Below, piece by piece: positions 8,949-17,110 of a stretch of DNA of 64,000 nucleotides. The stretch comes from an uncultured Campylobacter sp. (GTDB lineage: Bacteria > Campylobacterota > Campylobacteria > Campylobacterales > Campylobacteraceae), in the NCBI RefSeq assembly GCF_937959485.1, contig NZ_CALGPY010000012.1, forward strand, positions 177,071 through 241,070, written 5' to 3'. The position numbers and the translations under genes were made by a program. Within the stretch, counting starts at the first letter, position 1. The number at the start of each line of letters is the position of its first letter. The notes under the pieces were generated by a model. It saw only the letters and a list, made by a program, of their open reading frames with translations. It had not been told where the DNA came from and made no database searches.

Positions 8949-10010
8949 TTATGAGCCTAAACTTATTTTTAAAAATTTCATCGAATCCTCTCTTTTACGG
9001 CGCAACGCCTCATTTACGCCATCCCAATCGATAGTCGCGTCCAACCGCGCGTCTTTGGGATCTTGCAAAGCTCTATCTTCAAGCCCAAAGGAGCCCAAAA
9101 GCGAGCTAAAGCGCGACCCGCCGCGACTAGCGTTAACGAGCACAAAAAACGGCTTATTAAAGATTATGGAAAATACACAGCCGTGAAATGAGTCAGTTAG
9201 CACAAACTCCGCGCCTGCAATAGCGCTTAGCCATGCTTTTATGCCGATGCGGTTGCCGCGGTCGTTCACCTCATCTATCTCTAGGTCGCTTTGCTTCTTT
9301 AATAGCTCTATCGCCGCTTCTGAGCGAGGCGATGGATCTAGGATATAGGCAAAGCCCTTACGCTTTGGCGCATGGCTTAAAAATTTATCGTAAATCTCTT
9401 TGTTAGCCAAAAGCGTAGGATCTAGCACCCAGCGCGCATCTACGCCAAAGCATTCGCGCGCAAGCCTTACGCCGTCGCACTCGCGCACCGAAATAGCTTT
9501 AAATTTAGCCAAATTTGCAGCGTGAGCTTTTAAATCTGCGGGATTTTTAAGCCCACAGAGCCTATCTCCGCCGAAGCTTGCAGCATAGGCGATCCGCGTG
9601 CAGTTAGGCGGCAAAAATCCAAGGCTAAAGCAATCTGCAAAATCCGCAAAATAGCTAGGGCGAAAAACCTGATCGCTTCCTAAAATCACCGCTTCAAAGC
9701 GCTCTTTCTCGCACAGTGCTTTTAAATCCGCAGGCGTGCAAACAGGCGCGGTTGAAGGAATATTTTCCGATACAAACTCGCTAGTATCGCGCTCGTAAGA
9801 GGGATTAAATTTCGCGCCGCAAAGCTCCTTTTTAAGCGCGCATACCACTAAAAATTTAATATACGCAATCGATAGTTTACTTCTTTGCAGGCGCAAATTT
9901 ATGAGACGTGGCTCATGCCCTAGCCCCACTAGTACGCGGCTTAGCGCGTAAGCTTGTAAAATTCCGCCGTAATTATTTACTAGCGGCAGGGTAAAAATCC
10001 CGATCTTCAT
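8949..10010 (-). CDS. Polysaccharide pyruvyl transferase family protein
   Basis: 353 residues. NYGGILQAYALSRVL near the N-terminus, VILGSDQVFRP, YAASFGG, SVRECDGVRLARE and, near the C-terminus, VLTDSFHGCVFSIIFNKPFFVL are the hallmarks of the CsaB/WcaK-type family, which adds pyruvyl ketals to sugars or is linked to such loci. It is soluble and cytoplasmic. It overlaps the FrhB-like gene by 4 bases (ATGA); the two families often occur side by side in exopolysaccharide clusters. C. jejuni pgl has neither gene. It may decorate the N-glycan before flipping; that is inference. Confidence 0.85.
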   Translation of the reverse strand: MKIGIFTLPLVNNYGGILQAYALSRVLVGLGHEPRLINLRLQRSKLSIAYIKFLVVCALKKELCGAKFNPSYERDTSEFVSENIPSTAPVCTPADLKALCEKERFEAVILGSDQVFRPSYFADFADCFSLGFLPPNCTRIAYAASFGGDRLCGLKNPADLKAHAANLAKFKAISVRECDGVRLARECFGVDARWVLDPTLLANKEIYDKFLSHAPKRKGFAYILDPSPRSEAAIELLKKQSDLEIDEVNDRGNRIGIKAWLSAIAGAEFVLTDSFHGCVFSIIFNKPFFVLVNASRGGSRFSSLLGSFGLEDRALQDPKDARLDATIDWDGVNEALRRKREDSMKFLKISLGS

Positions 10011-11629
10011 GCAAACTTCCTATAAATTTTATATGCCGCGATCTTTGGTAGCGCCAAAAGCGCTAGCACTTTATTCGCAGCGGCAATTTTTTTAAGCCTA
10101 GCAGCGATGAAATCATCACAATCAAAATGCGTAGCACTATATCGCTGGATCTGAAGCTTCTGGCGCAAGATGTAACGCCTAAGCGGGTTTTTCGCGCCAT
10201 AGAAAATTTCGTTTTTACACTCCACTTGGCTTTGCTGCGAGCGCTGCACCTCTGCTGCGGATATCCGCTCGCAAAAAATCTCCTCGCGTGCCTGCTTCGT
10301 AGGCTGCGAAAACAGCGCGTCGATCTGAGCTGCGCGCGTAATTACGAGCGATGTGCCGCGCCACTCGCTTATTTCGCTTTGCAGCCACGCATCCATCAGC
10401 ACGACGTCGGTGCATTTAGCAAAAACGTCGGTGCAGGCGTTGCACGCAAGCGGCGTAAAAGCGCGCGAGCTCCAGTATGCAAAGGCGCTACTACTGCGAT
10501 CATCTATCGCCTCGCTGCCGTCTGCAGCGCGGAATTTAAAGCCAAAGCTCATCGCACTTTTGCCCGCGATTTTATATCTGTAATTAACCGTCGTGAGCTG
10601 CTTACGCTCTTTAAACGCAAGATCTGCCAGCTTATACGTAAAAGCAGCACCCTTGCCCTGTCCGCAAACCAGCCCGATAATAAAACTTATGCGGGATTTA
10701 AGGCGCGGATTTTTGCTCGCAGCAAGCCTTAAGGCCTTAGCAAAGCACGGCAGCGCGCTGATCGCGTATCTGCCCTCGCGGCGCGACATCTCCTTTAGCA
10801 CTGCTTCAAGCGTGAGCGGATAGTAAGCGGACGAGCGCGCGCGAGTAAGCTCATCAGCATTTTTTATCACGCTAAATTTAAATAGCGGCACGGAATTTTC
10901 GCCCATAGAATTTCGCGTGTTTTTAGAATTCTCGCAAGCAAAATTCTGCGTTGATACGGAATTTTCACAAGAAGCTTTATAATTCTGTGCGAAATTTTCA
11001 TTTGTAAAATTCTGCACGGAATTCTGCGTAAAATTTTCGCAAAAAGAATTTTGCGCACTCGTAAAATTTATAGAATCATCATCCGCCAAATTCTGCGTTA
11101 AATTCGGAATTGTGGAATTCTGTTCGGAATTTTCGGTTGCGGAATTTTGCAAATTCTGTGACTGCGCTAAATTATTGCAGGCAGAAAAATCACGCTTGGA
11201 ATTTTGGGCTATAAAATCCCCCTCGTCCGCAGGCACAGCGCAAATCGCGTAATCAATGAGCCCGCGCGCAAAAAGCTCGCGAAAAATATAATCTCCCGCG
11301 CCGCCGCTTGCACTGCTTAAGCGCTGCGCTTCATCCTTTTTGTAGAATTTGTAAGTGGCTAAAAATCTGCCAAAATCAGGACTAAAGCTTTCCAGCTCTG
11401 AGTATGATTTAGAATTTAGCTCGTTTTCGAGCATGTCTTTTTCGTAAAACGGGCAGACTTTTAGACAAATATCACATTTGTCGCGACACCCTTCGCCTTC
11501 CTCGGGCGCGTAAAATCCATTGCCTCCAAGCCGCATTTTTAGCACGCTAAAAGGGCAGCTGCTCGCGCAGACGCCGCAGCCGATACAGCGGTCTTTCGTA
11601 ACTACTTCGCTAATTACATTGAAGCTCAA
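10007..11629 (-). CDS. FrhB / coenzyme F420 hydrogenase beta-subunit-like Fe-S protein
   Basis: 540 residues from a TTG start at 11629, chosen because a perfect AAGGAGG lies 6 bases upstream inside the end of the flippase gene and TTG overlaps its TGA; a longer reading to 11845 would run back through the flippase. Near the N-terminus is a two-cluster ferredoxin domain (CIGCGVCASSCPF, then CRDKCDICLKVCPFY). After this come LSSASGGAGDYIF and the FrhB-type core (YAISALPCFAKALRLA, GLVCGQGKGAAFTYK, CNACTDVFAKCTDVVLMDAW). Homologues in polysaccharide loci accompany pyruvyl transferases; their redox role is poorly defined. Residues about 140-248 are an N/S/Q/E-rich insertion that splits the core. 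Confidence 0.8.
   Translation of the reverse strand: MSFNVISEVVTKDRCIGCGVCASSCPFSVLKMRLGGNGFYAPEEGEGCRDKCDICLKVCPFYEKDMLENELNSKSYSELESFSPDFGRFLATYKFYKKDEAQRLSSASGGAGDYIFRELFARGLIDYAICAVPADEGDFIAQNSKRDFSACNNLAQSQNLQNSATENSEQNSTIPNLTQNLADDDSINFTSAQNSFCENFTQNSVQNFTNENFAQNYKASCENSVSTQNFACENSKNTRNSMGENSVPLFKFSVIKNADELTRARSSAYYPLTLEAVLKEMSRREGRYAISALPCFAKALRLAASKNPRLKSRISFIIGLVCGQGKGAAFTYKLADLAFKERKQLTTVNYRYKIAGKSAMSFGFKFRAADGSEAIDDRSSSAFAYWSSRAFTPLACNACTDVFAKCTDVVLMDAWLQSEISEWRGTSLVITRAAQIDALFSQPTKQAREEIFCERISAAEVQRSQQSQVECKNEIFYGAKNPLRRYILRQKLQIQRYSATHFDCDDFIAARLKKIAAANKVLALLALPKIAAYKIYRKFA
10885..11210 (-). repeat. AATT-core repeat insertion inside the FrhB-like gene
   Basis: About 20 GAATTTT/GAATTC/AAATTC units occur in 325 bases at 12-18 base spacing with variable GC-bearing filler. 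In the coding frame they give NS, NF and NL every 4-6 residues (QNSFCENFTQNSVQNFTNENF). The tract keeps the frame of the gene, and family motifs continue on both sides. Confidence 0.8.
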
Positions 11630-13164
11630 GCCCGCCTCCTTATCTTTGCTGCAATGCCGCCAAAAATCGCGCGCTCGTAATCGTTCATCGCCCAAAAATA
11701 TGCGCTTAGCACAAACATAGCCGAATAAAGCCCGCCGCAAATTAGCAAAAAGCTCACTCCATGCAAGCCTAGTGCATAATTTATCGCTAGGCTTACTGCG
11801 ATTGCGGGAGCAAATTTTACTACCATCGCGCCGATATTTCGCCAAAATTTAGCGATGTCAAGTCCGATTACACGAGCATAGTAGATATTCATCACGCAGA
11901 TATTTAGCAAGGTGATCGCAAAAGCCGTGCCGCACGCAGCGCCCACGCCACCGTAAGCCTTAGCTAGCGGAATAGAAATAGCGATATTTGCGAGCGTGAC
12001 ACAAAACGCGGCGATTGAGCGAAATTTGACTTTGTTTTTTGCCTGAAGCACGGCTAGGCCTAAATTTTGAATCAACGGTACGCTTACTGGAAGCACCAAA
12101 ATAAGCGCGATTGCGTATGAAATTTCATAATTTGCGCCAGCCCATAGCACGATAAACTCTCGCCCAAAAATCACCAAAAGCGACGCGATAAAAAATATCA
12201 CGTAAAATTGCAGCCTGCCTATTTTGATAAATTCTGCGCTAAGCTCGGAATCGGTGGAGTTGGCAGAAACCATTTTGGCAATTTTAGGAAGCATTACGCC
12301 GCTAATGGTGAGCGAAAGCGTGACGAAAGTGGCATTTATTGTGCTTGCTACGGCATACGTGGAGACCGCTGTAGCGCCTGCGACCGCGCCTAAGATAAAA
12401 TTATCGACATTCCAGTTTACTTGATCGACTACGATGCCTAAAAATATAAAAAACGAGTAGCCAAAAATTTGCTTAAGCGTGGAGGCGTCGAAATTTCGCA
12501 CGCTTATCACGGGCGAGACTTTACGCTTGCAGTAGATGAAATCTGCCGCGACGCAGATTAAATTTACCGCCGTAGCGATGATTACGATCGCGATAGCCTT
12601 ATATCCCAAAAGTAGCGCAGGCACCGCAGCTAGTGGCAGAGCGATCGTACGAAAGATCCCAATTAGCTTGATAAATACGAAATTCTCATGCGCCGTAAGG
12701 ATCGACGAATAGATGCTAAAAGGAAAGCTAATCGCTAAATTTACAGTTAGTAGCATTAGCATAATGCGAATTTCGCCCATCTCACTAGCGCTTAGCTTAG
12801 CGCCAAAAATCGCGTGCAGATTAGCTAGCAGCGCAGCTCCTGCAATCACGATCACCGCGCTCATTACCAAATACACGCTAAAAATCGTGCCGTGCAGCTT
12901 ATGCATGCGCTCCACTTCGCCGCTTGAGACGTATTTGGCGGTATAGACCGTCACGGCGTTACCAAAGCCTAAATCCAAAATCGCCAAATAGCCAATAACA
13001 CTGCTAGCTAAAGAATACAGCCCAAACTCGCTCTGCCCCAGCGCCCGCAGAAAAAACGGCGTATAAACCAAAGTAAGTATCGTAGAAACAAAGATATTCA
13101 CATACGATAGCACGACGCCGAGCTTGCGCTGCGCGGCTTCGGGGGCGTTTAGAATTTTAAGCAA
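11626..13164 (-). CDS. Wzx/MOP-superfamily polysaccharide flippase
   Basis: 512 residues, almost entirely hydrophobic with about 12 helices. The N-terminus has the flippase signature VYTPFFLRALGQSEFGLYSLASSVIGYLAILDLGFGNA (split over helices 1-2). It would move undecaprenyl-linked glycan to the periplasm. In the C. jejuni pgl locus this place, just after gne/galE, is held by the ABC-type flippase PglK; here no ABC transporter is seen. The stop overlaps the TTG of the FrhB-like gene, and the SD of that gene lies within its last codons. The lipid substrate is inferred from position. Confidence 0.85.
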   Translation of the reverse strand: MLKILNAPEAAQRKLGVVLSYVNIFVSTILTLVYTPFFLRALGQSEFGLYSLASSVIGYLAILDLGFGNAVTVYTAKYVSSGEVERMHKLHGTIFSVYLVMSAVIVIAGAALLANLHAIFGAKLSASEMGEIRIMLMLLTVNLAISFPFSIYSSILTAHENFVFIKLIGIFRTIALPLAAVPALLLGYKAIAIVIIATAVNLICVAADFIYCKRKVSPVISVRNFDASTLKQIFGYSFFIFLGIVVDQVNWNVDNFILGAVAGATAVSTYAVASTINATFVTLSLTISGVMLPKIAKMVSANSTDSELSAEFIKIGRLQFYVIFFIASLLVIFGREFIVLWAGANYEISYAIALILVLPVSVPLIQNLGLAVLQAKNKVKFRSIAAFCVTLANIAISIPLAKAYGGVGAACGTAFAITLLNICVMNIYYARVIGLDIAKFWRNIGAMVVKFAPAIAVSLAINYALGLHGVSFLLICGGLYSAMFVLSAYFWAMNDYERAIFGGIAAKIRRRA

Positions 13165-13245
13165 ACAAGGCTTCCTTTTGCTCGCCGCTATTAAACGCGG
13201 CGGAGTAAAATTTTAAAATTTCAAATCGCACTTTCACGCTAGAAC

Positions 13246-14235
13246 CTAGAGCTTTTTTTCCCAATTAAGCGCGCTTAGGATGATCTCATCTAGGCTCTCG
13301 TGCTCAGGCTGCCAAGAGGTTTTGGTGCGAATTTTATCGGCGTTTGAGATGAGGCAGGCAGGATCCCCCGCTCTGCGCGGAGCGATCTCTACTTTAAAAT
13401 TTACGCCGCTTACTTTTTTAGCTTCATTGACGACCTCTTTTACGCTAAAGCCCGTGCCGTAGCCTACGTTAAAGACCGCGCTGTCGTTACTTTGCAGATA
13501 ATCAAGCACCGCCAGATGCGCGCTTGCGAGGTCCTCTACGTGGATGTAGTCGCGTATGCAGGTGCCGTCTTTGGTATCGTAATCATCGCCGAAAATGCTC
13601 ATCTTATCGCGCTTGCCGACGATCGTTTGGGTCGCAACCTTAATTAGATGCGTCGCGTTCGGGTAGTTTTGCCCGATCGTGCCGTCGCTAGCCGCACCTG
13701 CAACGTTGAAGTAGCGCAAAATTCCGTATTTAAAATTTGGATTTGCCGCCGCCGTATCTTTTAGCACCCACTCGACCATCAACTTGCTTCTGCCGTACGG
13801 ATTGATTGGATTTTGCGGAGTTTCCTCGCTTACTTGCGGGATGTCGGGCTCGCCATAGGTCGCTGCCGTGGAGCTAAAGATAAAATCTTTCACGCCGTAT
13901 TTGTTCGCAAGCGCGATCAAATTCATCGCGTTGGCGGTGTTGTTTAGATAGTATTTTAGCGGATTTTGCGTGCTTTCAAAAACCTCGATAAACGCCGCAA
14001 AGTGAATGATCGCATCAAACTTCTCGCGCCCAAAAAGCTTCTCGATCGCAGGGGTGTTTTCTAGGCTTTCCTGCACGAACTCAAACTCGCCTATTTTGCG
14101 AAGCGCCTCGATCGCTCGCATCGAGCCTTTGCAAAGATTATCCAGTATGACGACGTCGTGGCGGTTCGCTTCTAAAAGCGCCTTTGCGACGTGGCTGCCG
14201 ATGTATCCCGCGCCGCCTGTGATTAAAATTTTCAT
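13246..14235 (-). CDS. galE: UDP-glucose/UDP-GlcNAc 4-epimerase
   Basis: 329 residues, usual length. NAD-binding GGAGYIGSHVAKALLE at the N-terminus, FIFSSTAATYGEP with the catalytic Ser/Thr region, YGRSKLMVEW with the Tyr-x3-Lys pair, and GTCIRDYIHVEDLASAH identify an extended SDR epimerase. In C. jejuni the homologue Gne makes UDP-GalNAc for the N-glycan, lipooligosaccharide and capsule, and also starts the pgl locus. It is the first gene after a TATAAT promoter, with AAGGAGA before the ATG, and probably heads the transcript that runs to pglC. Confidence 0.92.
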   Translation of the reverse strand: MKILITGGAGYIGSHVAKALLEANRHDVVILDNLCKGSMRAIEALRKIGEFEFVQESLENTPAIEKLFGREKFDAIIHFAAFIEVFESTQNPLKYYLNNTANAMNLIALANKYGVKDFIFSSTAATYGEPDIPQVSEETPQNPINPYGRSKLMVEWVLKDTAAANPNFKYGILRYFNVAGAASDGTIGQNYPNATHLIKVATQTIVGKRDKMSIFGDDYDTKDGTCIRDYIHVEDLASAHLAVLDYLQSNDSAVFNVGYGTGFSVKEVVNEAKKVSGVNFKVEIAPRRAGDPACLISNADKIRTKTSWQPEHESLDEIILSALNWEKKL

Positions 14236-14271
14236 CTCTTCTCCTTCGGATCAAATTTATCAAAATATGCG

Positions 14272-14277
14272 ATTATA
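14272..14277 (-). promoter_or_regulatory. Likely sigma70 -10 box of the pgl transcript
   Basis: On the minus strand TATAAT occurs 37 bases before the galE ATG, directly downstream of the stop of the ligase gene. Predicted transcription start is near 14265, with a leader of about 30 bases ending in AAGGAGA. No clear -35, which is normal for Campylobacter. Confidence 0.6.
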
Positions 14278-14287
14278 GCCCCTTAGA

Positions 14288-15142
14288 TTAAATCGCCGGT
14301 CGCACGCGCAAAAATACGGGGAAGCGCGGCTTTTTCTCGCGGGTTAGGTTTTGGTATTGATAGGTGATGATCGTGCCCACCTTAGGCGGATTTGCCCGCA
14401 TCTCGTCGCTAAAGCCCGTGCCTACTTTAAATTTCGCTCCGCTACGTAGATCCACGCAGCTAAGCGAGCCCATCTTGCCCTCGTTTTTGCCGTAGCCCGG
14501 ATTGATTTTTACGACCTTGCACTCGCTATCGTGCGTCTTTTTGTATTTTAAAATTTTATCGCTGCGCCCGCTTTCATAAAGCGCGTTTGGATCGCGCAGC
14601 ACGACGCCTTCGCCGCCTGCGGCGATGACGCGATCAAAATACGCCTGCACGTCGGCATGCGTGCTTACCGGAGTTTGCTGCACGATGAGCAAATTTTGCG
14701 CGCCGCTTGAGGCGATAAAATTTCTTAAAATTTCCATCTTTGCGCTTAGGTTTTTCTGCTCCTTCGGCAGGTCAAACGCGTAAAATTTCACCCTGCTCCA
14801 GCGCTCATCGGGCACGCTAGAAGAGACGATCGATACGAGCTGCTCAAACTCCCCGCGCGCCGTGTATAGCTCGCCGTCTACGAAAAACGGCGGAAAGCCC
14901 GCGCTCCAGCCCTCGGGAGCGTTTATGATCTTGCCGCACCTGGAGCGCAGATTTTTGCCGTCCCAGATCGCGCGCACGCCGTCTAGCTTCTCGCTGATGA
15001 CCCAGCCCGTGATATTCATGCCCGGGACGTACTCTTTAAGCAGCATCGGTTTAAATTTAGCCTCATCCGCAACCGCGCCGCAGAGCAAAAACAGCGCACC
15101 CAAAACCACGCCTTTTAAAATTTTAAAAATTTCACTTCGCAT
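14288..15142 (-). CDS. Exported ATP-dependent DNA ligase
   Basis: 284 residues. A hydrophobic N-terminus (KILKGVVLGALFLLCGAVADEA) looks like a signal peptide. After it comes the nucleotidyltransferase core: EKLDGVRAIWDGK with the adenylated Lys (KxDG motif I), FVDGELYT (motif III), GEGVVLRDP (motif IV), KYKKTHDSECKVV (motif V), then an OB-fold to the C-terminus. Minimal ligases of this LigE type act in the periplasm, often in bacteria competent for DNA uptake, alongside the NAD-dependent LigA. It overlaps the 3' end of the exonuclease gene by 11 bases, suggesting co-expression. Confidence 0.85.
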   Translation of the reverse strand: MRSEIFKILKGVVLGALFLLCGAVADEAKFKPMLLKEYVPGMNITGWVISEKLDGVRAIWDGKNLRSRCGKIINAPEGWSAGFPPFFVDGELYTARGEFEQLVSIVSSSVPDERWSRVKFYAFDLPKEQKNLSAKMEILRNFIASSGAQNLLIVQQTPVSTHADVQAYFDRVIAAGGEGVVLRDPNALYESGRSDKILKYKKTHDSECKVVKINPGYGKNEGKMGSLSCVDLRSGAKFKVGTGFSDEMRANPPKVGTIITYQYQNLTREKKPRFPVFLRVRPAI

Positions 15143-16490
15143 ATGCCGCTAGCTCCCTTTCTATAAAGTCACAAAAAACGGGCGTATAGCTCATGCCCGC
15201 GCTCTCTTTTTGCAAGAATTCTCCCATTACAGCGATGTAATTCAAATAATCATCCTTGGTGATCTTGCCGCGCAAAAGCTCGTATTTCAAAAACAGCCAG
15301 TAGGTGTTGAGCACGTCGGATCTGCAGTACTCGTCGATCTTGGCCTGCTCGCCTGCGTAATATAGTTGCAGAACCTGATCGCCATGCACGTCGTATTTGC
15401 CCGGCAAGCCCACGCTGGCGCAGATATGATCGAGCTTGAGCCCGCGAATGGCGCCAAAATCACTGATGTGATCGAGCAAATCCAGATGAAACCGCCCGTC
15501 GTAGCGGCTGCGGTAGTTCTCCCATTTGCTCTTGTTGTTATCGCGATCGTTCGTCTCAAAATACGCCGCGGCGCTTAGATCATAGCACATCGCGCGCGCC
15601 ATAATCATCGGCAGATCGAACCCGCGCCCGTTGAAGCTCACGAGGCGCGGATTAAAATCCTCGATGAAGGCTAGGAATTTTGCGATTTTATCGCGCTCAT
15701 TCTCGCCATCAAGCGTCGAGACGCGCAAAAATCTGCCGAATCCGTCCGCCATCACGGCGCTAATGCTAACGACGCGGTGGAAGCAGACGGGCAGGAATTC
15801 GCTGCCGGTTTTTTCTTTGAAAATCTCCATCGCCCTAAGCGAGAGCAATTTGTGGTTTAAAATTTTGCTTTTATCTGCATTAAAGATCGGCTGCTCACCG
15901 TAAATTTTAAAATTTAGCGCGGGATCTTGCGCGGAATTTGAAGCGAGATTTTCGCTCTTTGAGCTTTGGGACGCAGAGCTTTGTAGCGTAGAGCTTTCCG
16001 CCGCAAAGCTCTGAAGCGCAGGGCTTCGGAGCGCGGAATTTTCTATCGCGGCGCCCTGTGCCGCGGAGCCTTGAGGCGCGGTATCGTCGTAGGTTAAATT
16101 TAGCGACGCGGAATTTTTGGGCGCCGTATTTTGCGACATGGAATTTTCACTCGTAAAATTTCCCTGCGCGAGATTTTCAGCGGAATTTTCACTGGCGAAG
16201 CTTTGAAGTGCAGCATCTTGTTGCGTAAAATTTTGAAGCGCAGAATTTTGCTCGGAATTTTCTATTTTAAAATTCTGCTCCGCCAAATTTACAGCAAAAT
16301 TTAAAGACGCGTTTTGCTTCTCGCTGTCGATCTTTTGCGAGAGCTGCGCGTCAAGAAGCTTTGCAAAGCTTTTTTTATCGAAAGGCTCGAAGCAGTCCGC
16401 AATCGCTTCCTCATCCAGCACCCGCACCAGCGCCGCTACGTCTGGGATCGTCTCGCAATCAAATACGCAGATATAATCCTTTTTCATCAA
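15132..16490 (-). CDS. PolB-like 3'-5' exonuclease with a large Q/S/A/N-rich insertion
   Basis: 452 residues, far longer than the usual 220-300. The RNase H-like exonuclease motifs are present: CVFDCETIPD (ExoI Asp/Glu) at residues 6-15, VSFNGRGFDLPMIMARA (ExoII), and DEYCRSDVLNTYWLFLKYE (ExoIII). This is the predicted DnaQ/PolB exonuclease family (DNA_pol_B_exo2). Residues about 57-195, between ExoI and the rest, are a low-complexity block (SALQNF, ALQSF, ENSAENLAQ) made of AATT-core and GC-rich units. It overlaps the exported ligase downstream, but a link to DNA processing there is only suggested by position. Confidence 0.8.
   Translation of the reverse strand: MMKKDYICVFDCETIPDVAALVRVLDEEAIADCFEPFDKKSFAKLLDAQLSQKIDSEKQNASLNFAVNLAEQNFKIENSEQNSALQNFTQQDAALQSFASENSAENLAQGNFTSENSMSQNTAPKNSASLNLTYDDTAPQGSAAQGAAIENSALRSPALQSFAAESSTLQSSASQSSKSENLASNSAQDPALNFKIYGEQPIFNADKSKILNHKLLSLRAMEIFKEKTGSEFLPVCFHRVVSISAVMADGFGRFLRVSTLDGENERDKIAKFLAFIEDFNPRLVSFNGRGFDLPMIMARAMCYDLSAAAYFETNDRDNNKSKWENYRSRYDGRFHLDLLDHISDFGAIRGLKLDHICASVGLPGKYDVHGDQVLQLYYAGEQAKIDEYCRSDVLNTYWLFLKYELLRGKITKDDYLNYIAVMGEFLQKESAGMSYTPVFCDFIERELAAYAK
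15905..16320 (-). repeat. Low-complexity repeat insertion in the exonuclease gene
   Basis: About 415 bases of units such as GCGGAATTTT and GAGCTTTG at 12-18 base spacing encode N-S/A-L-Q-S-F runs. There are two flavours: GAATTT-type (NSA, NF) and AGAGCTTTG-type (LQS, QSF). The tract is in frame, and conserved exonuclease sequence resumes abruptly at LNFKIYGEQPIF. Confidence 0.75.
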
Positions 16491-16741
16491 GCTCCTTTCT
16501 AGCGGCTTTTACCGCTTTTTTCAAAAACGGCTCTGAAATAATCCTCTATCTTCATGCCGTTTTTAGGTACGCGCCTAATAGAGCTCCTCGCTCATCCGAG
16601 GTTTTCATCGCCGCTTCCAACCTTAAAATTTTATGCTGCCGCATTTTCGCGGCAAAAGGGGCGTGCGCGGAGGGGCGGCAAATTTCGCTACCGCTCGCCG
16701 TGGCGTAATTACCGTGCACGAAAGCGCGTCGGCCGTTAAAT

Positions 16742-17104
16742 TTATCTTTCGATCAAGCGCCTGATATCGGGCAAAAGCTCGCCGGACGCCTCGCAAATCC
16801 TGCTTCGCAGCACGCTAAAATCGCCGCAGTAATCGCCCAGAAGTTGCAAAATATCGTCTCTCATCGCTTGCGAGCGCTCGCTCAGAAGCAGCTCCTGCAA
16901 AAGGGCGAAAATTTCGCTCTCATGCGCCAGCGTGCAGCCGTAGTAGGGATCAAGGTAATAATCTAGACACAACAAGAGCGAGGCTTTCTCGGCCTCATCA
17001 TCACCTCGCAAAACGGCGGCGATGCCCTCTATGCCGCCCTCTGCTATGGCTTTGTGCCTAGCCTCGTAATAGACCGTGCGCGTCAAATTTTGCCCTTTTT
17101 GCAC
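16742..17104 (-). CDS. Hypothetical protein, HEAT-like helical
   Basis: 120 residues from a GTG at 17104, 6 bases after the fabI stop; a TTG at 17084 with AAGGG upstream is an alternative. Helix-forming throughout, acidic, with Leu-rich segments (ASLLLCLDYYLD, ILQLLGDYCGD) of the kind seen in HEAT/armadillo-type small proteins. No family recognised. It probably shares the fabI transcript. The 251 bases between it and the exonuclease gene hold no frame I can support. Confidence 0.5.
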   Translation of the reverse strand: MQKGQNLTRTVYYEARHKAIAEGGIEGIAAVLRGDDEAEKASLLLCLDYYLDPYYGCTLAHESEIFALLQELLLSERSQAMRDDILQLLGDYCGDFSVLRSRICEASGELLPDIRRLIER

Positions 17105-17110
17105 GCCGCT

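Noticed and set aside
10885..11210. Possible CRISPR array or true tandem repeat in the FrhB-like gene
   Set aside because: Unit length and spacer length vary, the shared core is only 6-7 bases, and the frame of the host gene is kept. No cas genes are present.
11630..11845. N-terminal 72-residue extension of the FrhB-like protein
   Set aside because: It lies inside the flippase gene. The TTG at 11629 has a perfect Shine-Dalgarno and the Fe-S domain starts directly after it.
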